The notes below the pieces were generated by a model. That model saw nothing but the letters and a program-made list of their open reading frames with translations, was not told where the DNA came from and did not search any database. A stretch of DNA of 64,000 bases from Leisingera sp. S132 (GTDB taxonomy: Bacteria > Pseudomonadota > Alphaproteobacteria > Rhodobacterales > Rhodobacteraceae), in assembly GCF_025144465.1 (NCBI RefSeq), contig NZ_CP083554.1:44465-108464 (forward strand), in the 5' to 3' direction. The position numbers and the translations under genes were made by a program. How positions within the stretch are numbered: position 1 is the first letter of the stretch; each line of letters starts with the position of its first letter. Positions 17,431 through 26,261 of this stretch are shown one piece after another.

Positions 17431-18273
17431 CTATAGCAGCCCGCCGGCGATCCATTCATCCAGCTGGCGGCGGCTGATTTCGAAATGCATGCTGTCCTCG
17501 CGCCGGAAACCGGCCCCCCAGACCCAGCCCTGATCGTAAAAGAAGTCCGCCATGATGGTGAGCCCCAGCTGGGTCTTGCCATCGGTGAAGTTGTCAAGCT
17601 TGCCGTCAATATTCAGATCCACCGCAAGGCCATAGCTGTGGGTGGACAGCGAATTGGTCGTGCCGCGGATCCGCCGCACGCACAGCGCTCCGGCGGTGTT
17701 GATGCGGGCATAGAGATCGGGATCCGCCTGACGGATGTTTTCAAACACCACCTTCAGGCTTTCGATAGCCGGGCGCAGCATGCTGACCCGGATCGGCCCG
17801 ACCTGTTCGGTCACCAGCTTCTCCTTGAGAGCCGGGTTGGTCATCGGCTGGCAGGTGTCGTTCAGATCTTCCCGCGGACGGCCCAGCCTCTCGGTCAGGT
17901 ATGAGCCGCCGGTGACCCGCAGGCCGCGGTTCACGTTCAGCCGGTCGGCGATCAGCACCACCTGGGCATAGTCCAGATCAGCTCCGCCGGTCTGGTTCCA
18001 GATTGCGGCCTCTCCGGCCGCGTCATCAGTGAAAGGGCTGCCGGCGCCTGCCCCTCCTGCCGGCAGGCTGGCGACTTCATTCTGCAGATCTGACATCCGG
18101 GCCTGGAGATCTTCGACCTGCTGGCGCAGCATCTCGATCTCGATCCGCGCGGTGGAATCAACGCCTCCGGCGCTTTGATAATCCTCTTCGCTCAGCAGCC
18201 AGCTAAGCCCGAACCAGACCGCCGGCGCCAGCACCAGGCCGGTCGCGATTATCACTGCTGGTAAAACCCGCAT
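17431..18273 (-). CDS. Membrane-anchored M15-family peptidase
   Basis: A 280-residue protein starting at ATG 18273, which has a perfect AGGAGG five bases upstream. A single membrane helix (about residues 5-26) is followed by a coiled coil (ARIEIEMLRQQVEDLQARMSDL) and a C-terminal M15 peptidase domain. The zinc motif STHSYGLAVDLN gives His212 and Asp219, and EDSMHFEI gives His263. Such enzymes cut peptidoglycan stem peptides as D,D- or L,D-peptidases. Its place beside type VI genes suggests it opens the cell wall for the secretion apparatus, as proposed for TagX in Acinetobacter; this is inference. Confidence 0.82.
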   Translation of the reverse strand: MRVLPAVIIATGLVLAPAVWFGLSWLLSEEDYQSAGGVDSTARIEIEMLRQQVEDLQARMSDLQNEVASLPAGGAGAGSPFTDDAAGEAAIWNQTGGADLDYAQVVLIADRLNVNRGLRVTGGSYLTERLGRPREDLNDTCQPMTNPALKEKLVTEQVGPIRVSMLRPAIESLKVVFENIRQADPDLYARINTAGALCVRRIRGTTNSLSTHSYGLAVDLNIDGKLDNFTDGKTQLGLTIMADFFYDQGWVWGAGFRREDSMHFEISRRQLDEWIAGGLL

Positions 18274-18455
18274 TTTTCCTCCTGGTCCGTTTGCGCCCAT
18301 TTCAATCACTAGCCGCCGGGCAGTAAACCCCCTGTTTACAACTTGCCGGAAACACCGTGTTTTTTTCCCGTGCGCAGCCCTGCCCGCCATTGGCAGCCTG
18401 ATAGTGCTGGTATAGACTGCCTGCAATGTTCAAACGGTAGGGGAGGGCGCAGAGC

Positions 18456-19031
18456 ATGATCCGCCTGAAAGGTATTTTCACAAGTATTCTCGGCGCCGGC
18501 CTGATTTTGGCACCGATGGCGCAGGCGCAGTCGAACGGCGGCGAACTGTCGGTCGAGGAGATCACCGAAGCCTTCAAGAAACAGAAGACCCGCGGTCTGG
18601 TGATCGTGCCCAGCAGCACGGACGCAAGCCAGGACAGCACTCAGGAAGCCACAACCGTGGCCGCCGCGGCGGAGGAATATTCCCCCGTGGACCAGCAGGC
18701 GCAGATCAACATTCAGATCTCCTTTGATTTCGACAGCGCGGCCCTGCGCGCCGATCAGGAACCGAAGCTGGCCAACATGTGCGCGTCGATGAAAGCTTTG
18801 GATGGCACTGTCTTCCAGATCATCGGCCACACCGACAGCTCCGGCTCGGCAGCCTATAACGAGCGGCTGTCGCTCTTGCGCGCACAGGAAGTGCGCCGTC
18901 ACCTGATCAGTTCCTGCGGCGTGCGCGAGGATATGCTGAAAGCGATCGGGATGGGTGAAACTGCACCGTACAATCAGGACAACACGCGCGCCGATGAAAA
19001 CCGCCGCGTAGAATTTCAGGCTCTGGGCTGA
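18456..19031 (+). CDS. OmpA-family periplasmic protein
   Basis: A 191-residue protein with signal peptide MIRLKGIFTSILGAGLILAPMAQA. After a linker it has an OmpA-like peptidoglycan-binding domain from about residue 80 to the end: INIQISFDFDSAALR, IIGHTDSSGSAAYNERLSLLRA, GMGETAPYNQDNTRADENRRVEF. It should bind diaminopimelate-type peptidoglycan in the periplasm. It reads toward the PpkA-like kinase 44 bases downstream, so the two are probably one operon. Divergent from the M15 peptidase. Confidence 0.88.
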   Translation: MIRLKGIFTSILGAGLILAPMAQAQSNGGELSVEEITEAFKKQKTRGLVIVPSSTDASQDSTQEATTVAAAAEEYSPVDQQAQINIQISFDFDSAALRADQEPKLANMCASMKALDGTVFQIIGHTDSSGSAAYNERLSLLRAQEVRRHLISSCGVREDMLKAIGMGETAPYNQDNTRADENRRVEFQALG

Positions 19032-19075
19032 CAACAGCCCGGACCCGCGCCGGATAAGAGGCCAGGGAGACTTCC

Positions 19076-21238
19076 ATGCTTGAATCGCGCCCTGGCGACT
19101 TGTTCCAGCCGGGTGATCTGCTCAACAACACCTACAGGATCGAATGCCTGCTGGGCCGCGGCGGCACGTCCGACGTGTACAAGGCGCGTTCGGAAATTTC
19201 TGGCAACCTGGTTGCCCTGAAGGTGCTGAAGCAGGAACTCGCCGCCAATGAGGATTTTACCGTCCTGATGGCGCGCGAGGAGAACATCCGTGAAATCCGC
19301 CATGCGGCGGTGGTGCGGTATTCTGAAAACCACCGCACGCCGGACGGCCACATCTACCTGCTGATGGATTATGTTGACGGCCCTGGCCTCGACAAGCGCC
19401 TGAAGCAGGGGCCGATGGCCGCCGAAGACCTGATGGTGATCTGCCGCCGGGTGGCCCAGGGCCTGCAGGCGGCCCACGCCCGCAATATCGTCCACCGCGA
19501 CCTCAGCCCGGACAACATCATCCTGCGCGGCGGCGACCCGGCCGAAGCCGTGATCATCGACTTCGGCATCGCCAAGGACACCAACCCCGGCGCCCAGACC
19601 ATTGTCGGGAATGAATTTGCCGGCAAGTACTCCTATGCCGCGCCGGAGCAGATGAGCGGTAATACAGACGCCCGCTCAGACATTTATTCGCTGGGCGCGC
19701 TCTTGCTTGCCAACTTCCGCGGCGCCGCGCCCAAGCTGGGCGCCAACCCGATGGAAGTTGTGGAAAACAAGCAGAAGCCGCTGGACACCGATGGTTTGCC
19801 TGAGCCGCTCAAGACCTTGATTGAACGGATGTGCGCACCGGATCCTGCGGACCGGTTCCAGAACGCAGGCGAAGTTCTGGCTTTCCTCGACAATCCCGAC
19901 GGCGGCGGTCTGGACGATTTGCTGGATGCCCCGAACGAAGACGCCACCATCATTGTGCCGAAGGCCAGCAAGCCGGCCCCAGCTTCTCCGCCGGCCTCCA
20001 AGCCCGCGCCGGACAAAGCAAGGAAGAACGGCGGCGGCGGGCTCTGGGCAGCGCTGGCCATTCTTCTGCTGCTGGGCGGCGGCGGTGCGGGTGCCTATTT
20101 CGGCGGTTTCCTCGACAGTGTTCTGGACCCCGGCTACCCGGAAGTGCGCCCCTATTCCTTCATTGCCGAGAAACCCGCCGATGGCCCGGTCGAAATTGTC
20201 GGGAATGTGCCGTCTGAGACGGTGCGGGATGCGCTGCTGGCGGTGTCTCAGGATGCCGACCTCACTTTGGCATCCGGCGCGATTGCCGACACCTGGGGCG
20301 CCGACGTTCTGGATACCGTAAGGCCGCTGGAAGGCCTGCGCGAATGGCGTCTGGTCATCAGCAACAACAAGGCCCGGCTGACCGGCACCACGGATGACAC
20401 CAACGTGGCGGAGATGCTGAACGAGCTGTTCCGCAACGGATTGCCCGGGGCCTTGGAGGGCAATGCCGAAATCCGCTTTGAGCTGCCGGTGCTGCCGGTT
20501 GCAGAGGTCAAGGCAATCATGGACAGCTTTGCGGATTGCGGGCCGCTGGCGCGCCAGGGCAATGGCCATTTCGACGGCTACGGCCCCGCTGACCCGATCC
20601 TGATCAGCGGCCGGGTTGCCAGCACCGCTACCCGGCTGGAACTGTTCGATGCGCTGCGTGCGCTGGCCCATGAACGTCAGGTGGTCCTGGATGTCGAAGT
20701 GCTGAATGACTCGCTCTGCGTGGTTGAACAGCACCTGCCCAAAGCCCCGCCCGGCGGCGCCGCAGTGGAATTCGCCGTCGGTGGCGACACTGTGGAACCC
20801 AACCCGTCCGGCCGCTTCTTTGTTGGCGAAAACCCGGTGATCGACGTGGTGCTGCCGGATGACGTGACCGACGGGTATCTGACCGTCTCGATCCTTGATG
20901 TATCGGGCAATGTGTTCCACCTTCTGCCCAATATCTCGCGCGAGGACAACGCTGTTTCCAGCCTCCGCGGCGGTGAAACCGGGGATGTCCCTGTGCGGGT
21001 CGCATACAGCCTGGAAGAGTCCGCCGCCAACGGCGGCATCGCCTTTAAGGTCGACGACAGCACTCTGGGCAAAAGCAAGGTTCTGGTGCTGCATTCCGCA
21101 GAGCCTTTGTTTGACGGCATGCGCCCGACCTCGGAAAGCGCGGTGGGGTTTGCGGAGGCGCTGAAGGCCAGCTACGAGGCGGATTCGAGCCGCATCCGGT
21201 CTCTCGACAGCCGCGTCCTGGTCACTGCCAAGCCCTGA
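19076..21238 (+). CDS. ppkA: PpkA-like serine/threonine kinase with periplasmic C-terminal region
   Basis: A 720-residue membrane kinase. The N-terminal kinase domain (about residues 18-270) has the G-loop GRGGTSDV, Lys49 (VALKVL), catalytic Asp142 (HRDLSPDN) and Asp162 (DFG). An Ala/Pro linker and one membrane helix (about 323-343) follow. The periplasmic part has two BON-like segments (about 365-580, VEIVGNVPSETVRDALL and ILISGRVASTATRLELF) and a C-terminal beta-rich domain like DUF4384. It is the expected partner of PppA and of the FHA protein in threonine-phosphorylation control of type VI secretion. It is convergent with pppA. Confidence 0.92.
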   Translation: MLESRPGDLFQPGDLLNNTYRIECLLGRGGTSDVYKARSEISGNLVALKVLKQELAANEDFTVLMAREENIREIRHAAVVRYSENHRTPDGHIYLLMDYVDGPGLDKRLKQGPMAAEDLMVICRRVAQGLQAAHARNIVHRDLSPDNIILRGGDPAEAVIIDFGIAKDTNPGAQTIVGNEFAGKYSYAAPEQMSGNTDARSDIYSLGALLLANFRGAAPKLGANPMEVVENKQKPLDTDGLPEPLKTLIERMCAPDPADRFQNAGEVLAFLDNPDGGGLDDLLDAPNEDATIIVPKASKPAPASPPASKPAPDKARKNGGGGLWAALAILLLLGGGGAGAYFGGFLDSVLDPGYPEVRPYSFIAEKPADGPVEIVGNVPSETVRDALLAVSQDADLTLASGAIADTWGADVLDTVRPLEGLREWRLVISNNKARLTGTTDDTNVAEMLNELFRNGLPGALEGNAEIRFELPVLPVAEVKAIMDSFADCGPLARQGNGHFDGYGPADPILISGRVASTATRLELFDALRALAHERQVVLDVEVLNDSLCVVEQHLPKAPPGGAAVEFAVGGDTVEPNPSGRFFVGENPVIDVVLPDDVTDGYLTVSILDVSGNVFHLLPNISREDNAVSSLRGGETGDVPVRVAYSLEESAANGGIAFKVDDSTLGKSKVLVLHSAEPLFDGMRPTSESAVGFAEALKASYEADSSRIRSLDSRVLVTAKP

Positions 21239-21244
21239 GAAGGG

Positions 21245-21315
21245 GCCGGAATTTTAGAAAATTCCGGCTCGGAAAGCACAAGTTTTCCGGGCCGTTTTCC
21301 GCACCGGAAAACGGC
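21245..21315. terminator. Pair of convergent hairpins between kinase and phosphatase genes
   Basis: Two perfect stems of 11 bp fill the 81-base gap between convergent genes: GCCGGAATTTT with its complement around a two-base loop (21245-21268), and GCCGTTTTCCG with its complement around three bases (21291-21315). The A/T runs inside the stems allow termination in both directions. Confidence 0.75.
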
Positions 21316-21319
21316 GGCC

Positions 21320-22045
21320 TTACAGAACGTCGATCACTACGGCGGTTATGTTGTCCGCCCCGCCGCCGGTCAGAGCAATCTGGATCAGCTGATCCCCCAC
21401 CGTTTCCAGGGGCGCGCTGCCCAGCACATCCTCCAGGATCTGGAATGTGGCGTATTTGGTCAGCCCGTCCGAGCAAACCAGGAACCGGTCGCCGGGCTCC
21501 GTGCCGCCGCGGATCTTGTCGATCTCCAGCTCGTCCCCGACCCCCACGGCTCGGGTGATGGCGTTGGAATGCGGGTGCTGTTCGGCTTCGTCCCAGGTCA
21601 TCTTGCCCGCCAGCACATATTCCGCCACGGCGGAATGATCCTCTGTCAGCATCTCGATATGGCCATCGCGCAGCCGGTAGATCCGGCTGTCCCCGGCCCA
21701 GAGACCGACAAAATGCTGGTTCGCCATGATCAGCGCAGCAACGGTCGACCCGATGGTGCCGCCGCCGCGGGCGGCGGCCTCGGCCCGGATCGCCTTATGG
21801 GCATTCTGAATCGCCTCGCGCAGCGCATGCATCCGCGCCGCCGGGTCCAGGCCCAGCGGGATCATCGCCACCGCATCGGCGATCAGCCGGCTGGCAAAAT
21901 CGCCCGCATCATGACCGCCCATGCCATCGGCCACCAGCCAGATATCATGCTCCGGCAGCGCCAGTACGGAATCTTCATTGACCTTGCGCTTGAGCCCCAC
22001 ATGGGTCTGCGCGGAATAACGGTATTTGCGCAGCTGGTTCATCAT
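21320..22045 (-). CDS. pppA: PppA-like PP2C phosphatase of the type VI locus
   Basis: A 241-residue PP2C (PPM) phosphatase with the usual metal-binding motifs: KVNEDSV, VADGMGGHDAGDFAS, WAGDSRIYRLRDG, LVCSDGLTKYA and GGADNITAVVI. It overlaps tagF by four bases, so it belongs to the type VI operon. By homology to Pseudomonas PppA it removes phosphate from the FHA scaffold and restrains secretion, opposing the adjacent PpkA-like kinase. No membrane segment is seen, so it should be cytoplasmic. Confidence 0.93.
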   Translation of the reverse strand: MMNQLRKYRYSAQTHVGLKRKVNEDSVLALPEHDIWLVADGMGGHDAGDFASRLIADAVAMIPLGLDPAARMHALREAIQNAHKAIRAEAAARGGGTIGSTVAALIMANQHFVGLWAGDSRIYRLRDGHIEMLTEDHSAVAEYVLAGKMTWDEAEQHPHSNAITRAVGVGDELEIDKIRGGTEPGDRFLVCSDGLTKYATFQILEDVLGSAPLETVGDQLIQIALTGGGADNITAVVIDVL

Positions 22046-22692
22046 GCCGTCTCAACCCCGGCCCACACCGGCGCGCCAAGATCGAACAATCCCAAAGCCA
22101 CGGCACCATGCGGCAGCCCCTTGCACGCCAGCGTCCGGGGCACGCCGTCAAGCACCGCAGTCCACAGGCTGCAGCCAGCCAGGCGCGGGTCCAATGCCTT
22201 CAGCCGCTCCGGACCCAGCGGCCCGGCCATCACCACATCCATTGCCGCCGGCTGAACGCCCTCGGGCACTGGCATCGATGCAAGCCGTTCAGCCAAGCGG
22301 TCTCTGGTCATGGTGTCCTCCAATGCATCCAGCGCCAAATCCTCCAGCCCCTCAAACAGCGGCTCTGCGCCCCGATGATCCAGCCCCGCTTGACTGGCAG
22401 CGGGTCTCGCGGCAACCAAGGTCAGCGGAAACCGCCGCCCGACCCGGTCAACGGACGGCATCATCACCCCCCAGACCGGCGCTGCCCCGGCCAGACCGGC
22501 TGGCAGGGAAAACCGCCAGATCGGCGCACTCATGTAATGCGCGTCAAAACCCGCGCCATAGGCACCCTTGCCATCCAGCATAACCTGCTGCAGCCAGGCA
22601 TCCCAGACCCGCACAAAACCGCCGGGTGTGTTCAGCCGGAAAAAATCCCCGGCCGACGGCATCTTTCCAAAGGCGCCGAACCCCGCCATCAC
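22042..22692 (-). CDS. tagF: Type VI secretion accessory protein TagF
   Basis: A 216-residue protein of the TagF family, recognised by FGAFGKMPSAGDFFRLNTPGGFVRVWDAWLQQ and the VWGVMMPSVDRVGRRFPLTLV segment. In other bacteria TagF represses type VI assembly post-translationally, with a fused or separate PppA. Here the two are separate genes overlapping by four bases, and tagF also overlaps tssM by four bases. The function is taken from the family. Confidence 0.9.
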   Translation of the reverse strand: MMAGFGAFGKMPSAGDFFRLNTPGGFVRVWDAWLQQVMLDGKGAYGAGFDAHYMSAPIWRFSLPAGLAGAAPVWGVMMPSVDRVGRRFPLTLVAARPAASQAGLDHRGAEPLFEGLEDLALDALEDTMTRDRLAERLASMPVPEGVQPAAMDVVMAGPLGPERLKALDPRLAGCSLWTAVLDGVPRTLACKGLPHGAVALGLFDLGAPVWAGVETA

Positions 22693-25600
22693 ATCGACTT
22701 CGGGCAGCTGAACTTCGCCATGGCCGGCAGGGCGAAGGGGTTGATCACGGACCCGGACTGCAGCTCGAACAGCGCCAGCCGCCCGCCGACGCGGAAGTTC
22801 ACCCGCCGCCGGTCGGAGACATTGGTGCGCCGCACCTCCGCCGCGTCCAGCAGCCGGAACCAGGCCCAGGGCCCGTCCCGCGACAGCACATTTTCAGCGT
22901 CGCGTTTCTGCGGCAGCAGCGTCAGCCGCGCCAGCCCGACAGACCCCGGCCAGGTCACAGCCACCGGCGTCGGCGCGCCGGAGCGGTGGTTATAGGCCAC
23001 CTTGGTGCCGTCGATCTCCAGCAGCACCTCCTTGGCCTTGGGGTCCAGCGCGTTGACGGTGATCTGAAAATTCACCGCCGGCTGCGCGCCGCCGGCAAAA
23101 AACGCTTCCTTGATCTCCGACGCATACTGCATCTGCTGCAGCACTGCGGGGCTGATGCCCAGATCCACGTCATTGACGCGCTTCCAGGTCCAGGGGCGGC
23201 TGCGGGTGTCGACGTATTTCAGCAGGTTTTCATTGAAGAAACTGTCGATCATCCCGTTCGGCGAGAACAGCTTGGCGAAATCTGCCATCGCCACATCGGC
23301 GCGCGCCGAGCGGTTGAACGGATAACGGTTGGCCAGCGCCTGCTCGCAGAACGGCAGCACCGCCGATTGCCAGCGCGCGTTGATCGAGGCTCGGGTGCCC
23401 TCCGAGGTGATCCCGGACGAGCCCGCCGACACCTGAGTTGCCCAGCGGGGCAGCGGCCCGCCCATGCGGCTGGCGGTTTGCTGGAACTGCAACAGAGCCT
23501 GGCCGCTCTCGCCGCCGTTCGCAACGCCAGAGAAGGACATCTTGTTCAGCTCCTGATAGACCAGCTGCAGCTGCCCCATCAGGTCATCCAGCTGCGACGG
23601 CTGGCCTTCGGGGCGGTTGACCAGGTCATACAGCCACTGGAACCGTTCCTGCACATAGGCGCCCGGCGGCTTGGCCGCCTGGCCGGGCGCATTTTCGGCA
23701 GAGCCGACCAGCGCCTCCAGCAGGATCTGGCCCTGGATCGACAGGTTCGTACGCGCCTCGATCGCAGCCACGTTCTGGGCACCCGCAGCAAGCGTGCCCG
23801 CATCCAGAAGCGACTTGTCCTCATTCAGCCGGGTTTCGTTGCTGACGTCGGTCAGAATATTGACGATCGGTGAGGTCGGCCCGGACAGAACATTGGTAAC
23901 TTCCACTGCATGGGACAGCGATTCCAGCGGCACAATGTCGATATCGCCCAGGATCTGGTCATAGCGGCTGATGTAGTCGTTGTAGTAGAGATCCAGCACA
24001 TCGCGGCTGAGCTTCAGCAGCACTGCCTCGTTCTGCGCCGCCTCGCTCTGCTCACCCAGCACCCAGGCCTCCCGGTGAACCCGCTCCGCAACGCTGACTG
24101 CTTCCGGCAGGAACACGTTGTGGAAGCCGTCATAGGTAAAGATGCCCTCGATCCCGTCGTTCAACGGCTTGCCGGAACTCCTGACCAGCACCCGCTTGAC
24201 CGACGGCCCGCCCACATCGGTGATCCGCCATTTCGGCAGTGCAGTCGCCTGCTGCGAGTTCAGGATGCCGTTATAGACCCGCTGGGCCAGCGGCATCTCC
24301 GACAGGATGTTCTGTGCCTGGGCGATCAGCGGGCCGTTCAGGGCGATCTCCTCCATCGGCTGTGACAGCAACGCCGTCAAATGGTCCATCAGGTCGGCGC
24401 GCAGCTGATTGCGGGCGATGCCGGGATAGGCAATGTTTTCCCAGTCAAGGCGCATCCACTCTTTGACCAGATCGGGGTTCATCGGCCCCTGCAGGCCCAG
24501 CATCAGGTAGATCTTCAGCGCTTCATACAGGGTGTCGGGGTTGTTCATATTCCCTTCGATCTGCTGCTCCAGCCGCACCAGCAGCCGCGGCAGCAAGCGC
24601 CGGTTCAGCGCCCCCCGGTAGGTCTGCGCCGCCTGGGTGCCGATCACCTCGCCCTGATACAGGCCATAGGTCATGGCACCCTCAGGCTCCGGGTCAGCCA
24701 GAACCGGATTGCCCGGCATGTCGCGCAAACTGTTCAGCGCCGCCGACACCGGCACCAGGTCGGTATCGCCAACCGGGCTCGGCGGCAGCTCAGCCGCGGC
24801 GGCCTGATAAGCCGCGACCTGGCCTTCAGCCTGGGCAATCAGATCAGTGTTCTTGAGGTAGGAGCGCACCCAAAGCCCCCCCATCGCAATCGCAACCAGC
24901 ACAGTGGCCGCTATCGCAATCCGCCGCGTCCAGCGATAGCGGCGTTCGACCTTGTCGTCCGCCGACACCAGCCCGGCCTCCGGGAACATCACGCTTTCGA
25001 ACAGCCGGGTCAGGAAGAAGCTGCGCCCGGTCCCCTGCCCGGTTCCAATCGCCTGGCGGCCGATGCCAAAGGTCTGCGCCATGCCCAGCATCAGGCGGTC
25101 GATCGGCGTGCCTTCCTGGGTGCCGGAGGTGAAATAAACCCCGCGCAGCATCTGGCGCTGCTCATAGCGGTTGTCCTGGAACACCTCCATCAGGAACTCG
25201 CGCGCCACCCTGCGCATCGAGGCGACCTGCGCCGGGAAGCCGGCAATCAGCGCCCGGCGCTGATGGTCGGTCTCGGTCTGCATCTTCTCCAGCAGCTGCG
25301 CGTTGATCTGCCCCAGCAGCAGGCCGAATTCCTCGTCGAACCCGGCAATAGGCGGCTGTTCCTTCTTGCCCTTGGGCAAGGGCAGCGTGAAGCCCCAGAC
25401 CTGCTCGCGGTCCTCCTTGCCCAAAGAGTCATGAAACTCCTGGAAGCCGGCAATCAGGTCGGCCTTGGTGAACAGCACATAAACCGGGAAGCGCACGCCT
25501 AGTTTCTCGCGCAGCTCCGCCAGGCGGCGGCGCACGGCGGCGGCGTGGCTTTTCTGGGTGATCTCATCCTGCAAGGACAGATCCGACAGAGAGATCGCAA

Positions 25601-26261
25601 TGATCGCCCCGTTGATCGGCTGCCGCTTGCGGTATTTCTTGAGCAGCCCCAGGAAACCCAGCCAGGCCGCATTGTCGGCCTCGGCATCGCTCTCCTGCGT
25701 GGTATAGCGCCCGGCGGTATCGATCAGCACCGCCTCATTGGTGAACCACCAGTCGCAGTTGCGGGTGCCGCCAACACCGCCAATGGCGGCCTTGCCCATC
25801 TTCTCGGCCAGCGGGAACTGCAGGCCGGAGTTCACAATGGCCGTTGTCTTGCCCGCACCCGGCGGGCCGATCATGATGTACCACGGCAGATCGTTCAGGT
25901 GGCGCCGCCCGCCCTTGGACTTGCGCAGCTCCTTCATCGCGTCCTTGAACTTGCCGCGCAGCTCGCCGATTTCCTCGGACAAGACATCATCTTCCGAGGT
26001 ATCAACGGCCTCCGCCATCTCCTCGGTCATCTCCTTGTCCTTGCGGCGGCGGCGCCAGAAGATGATGCCGACGGTGATGAAATACAGCAGGAAGATCACC
26101 CCGATGGCGATCAGCCGCGCCATCACGCCGTCAAACGGGCGCCAGCTGTCAGTGCCGATGAACGGTGCAAAATACCACACGCAGGCCGACAGCACCGCTG
26201 CCAGGATCAGCAGGACGGTGTAGATCGACCGGAACAGGGGAATGATATAGCGGCGGATCAT
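22689..26261 (-). CDS. tssM: Type VI membrane complex protein TssM (IcmF family)
   Basis: A 1190-residue inner-membrane protein. Two N-terminal membrane helices (about residues 10-32 and 47-68) are followed by a cytoplasmic NTPase domain with an intact Walker A motif GPPGAGKTT (132-140) and the DTAGRY segment. A third membrane helix lies near 445-465 (IAIAATVLVAIAMGGLWV). The rest is the large periplasmic region with the IcmF-related and DUF1215-like segments. It should form the envelope-spanning complex with TssL. No partner TssJ was found in the window. It overlaps both tagF and tssL by four bases. Confidence 0.97.
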   Translation of the reverse strand: MIRRYIIPLFRSIYTVLLILAAVLSACVWYFAPFIGTDSWRPFDGVMARLIAIGVIFLLYFITVGIIFWRRRRKDKEMTEEMAEAVDTSEDDVLSEEIGELRGKFKDAMKELRKSKGGRRHLNDLPWYIMIGPPGAGKTTAIVNSGLQFPLAEKMGKAAIGGVGGTRNCDWWFTNEAVLIDTAGRYTTQESDAEADNAAWLGFLGLLKKYRKRQPINGAIIAISLSDLSLQDEITQKSHAAAVRRRLAELREKLGVRFPVYVLFTKADLIAGFQEFHDSLGKEDREQVWGFTLPLPKGKKEQPPIAGFDEEFGLLLGQINAQLLEKMQTETDHQRRALIAGFPAQVASMRRVAREFLMEVFQDNRYEQRQMLRGVYFTSGTQEGTPIDRLMLGMAQTFGIGRQAIGTGQGTGRSFFLTRLFESVMFPEAGLVSADDKVERRYRWTRRIAIAATVLVAIAMGGLWVRSYLKNTDLIAQAEGQVAAYQAAAAELPPSPVGDTDLVPVSAALNSLRDMPGNPVLADPEPEGAMTYGLYQGEVIGTQAAQTYRGALNRRLLPRLLVRLEQQIEGNMNNPDTLYEALKIYLMLGLQGPMNPDLVKEWMRLDWENIAYPGIARNQLRADLMDHLTALLSQPMEEIALNGPLIAQAQNILSEMPLAQRVYNGILNSQQATALPKWRITDVGGPSVKRVLVRSSGKPLNDGIEGIFTYDGFHNVFLPEAVSVAERVHREAWVLGEQSEAAQNEAVLLKLSRDVLDLYYNDYISRYDQILGDIDIVPLESLSHAVEVTNVLSGPTSPIVNILTDVSNETRLNEDKSLLDAGTLAAGAQNVAAIEARTNLSIQGQILLEALVGSAENAPGQAAKPPGAYVQERFQWLYDLVNRPEGQPSQLDDLMGQLQLVYQELNKMSFSGVANGGESGQALLQFQQTASRMGGPLPRWATQVSAGSSGITSEGTRASINARWQSAVLPFCEQALANRYPFNRSARADVAMADFAKLFSPNGMIDSFFNENLLKYVDTRSRPWTWKRVNDVDLGISPAVLQQMQYASEIKEAFFAGGAQPAVNFQITVNALDPKAKEVLLEIDGTKVAYNHRSGAPTPVAVTWPGSVGLARLTLLPQKRDAENVLSRDGPWAWFRLLDAAEVRRTNVSDRRRVNFRVGGRLALFELQSGSVINPFALPAMAKFSCPKSM

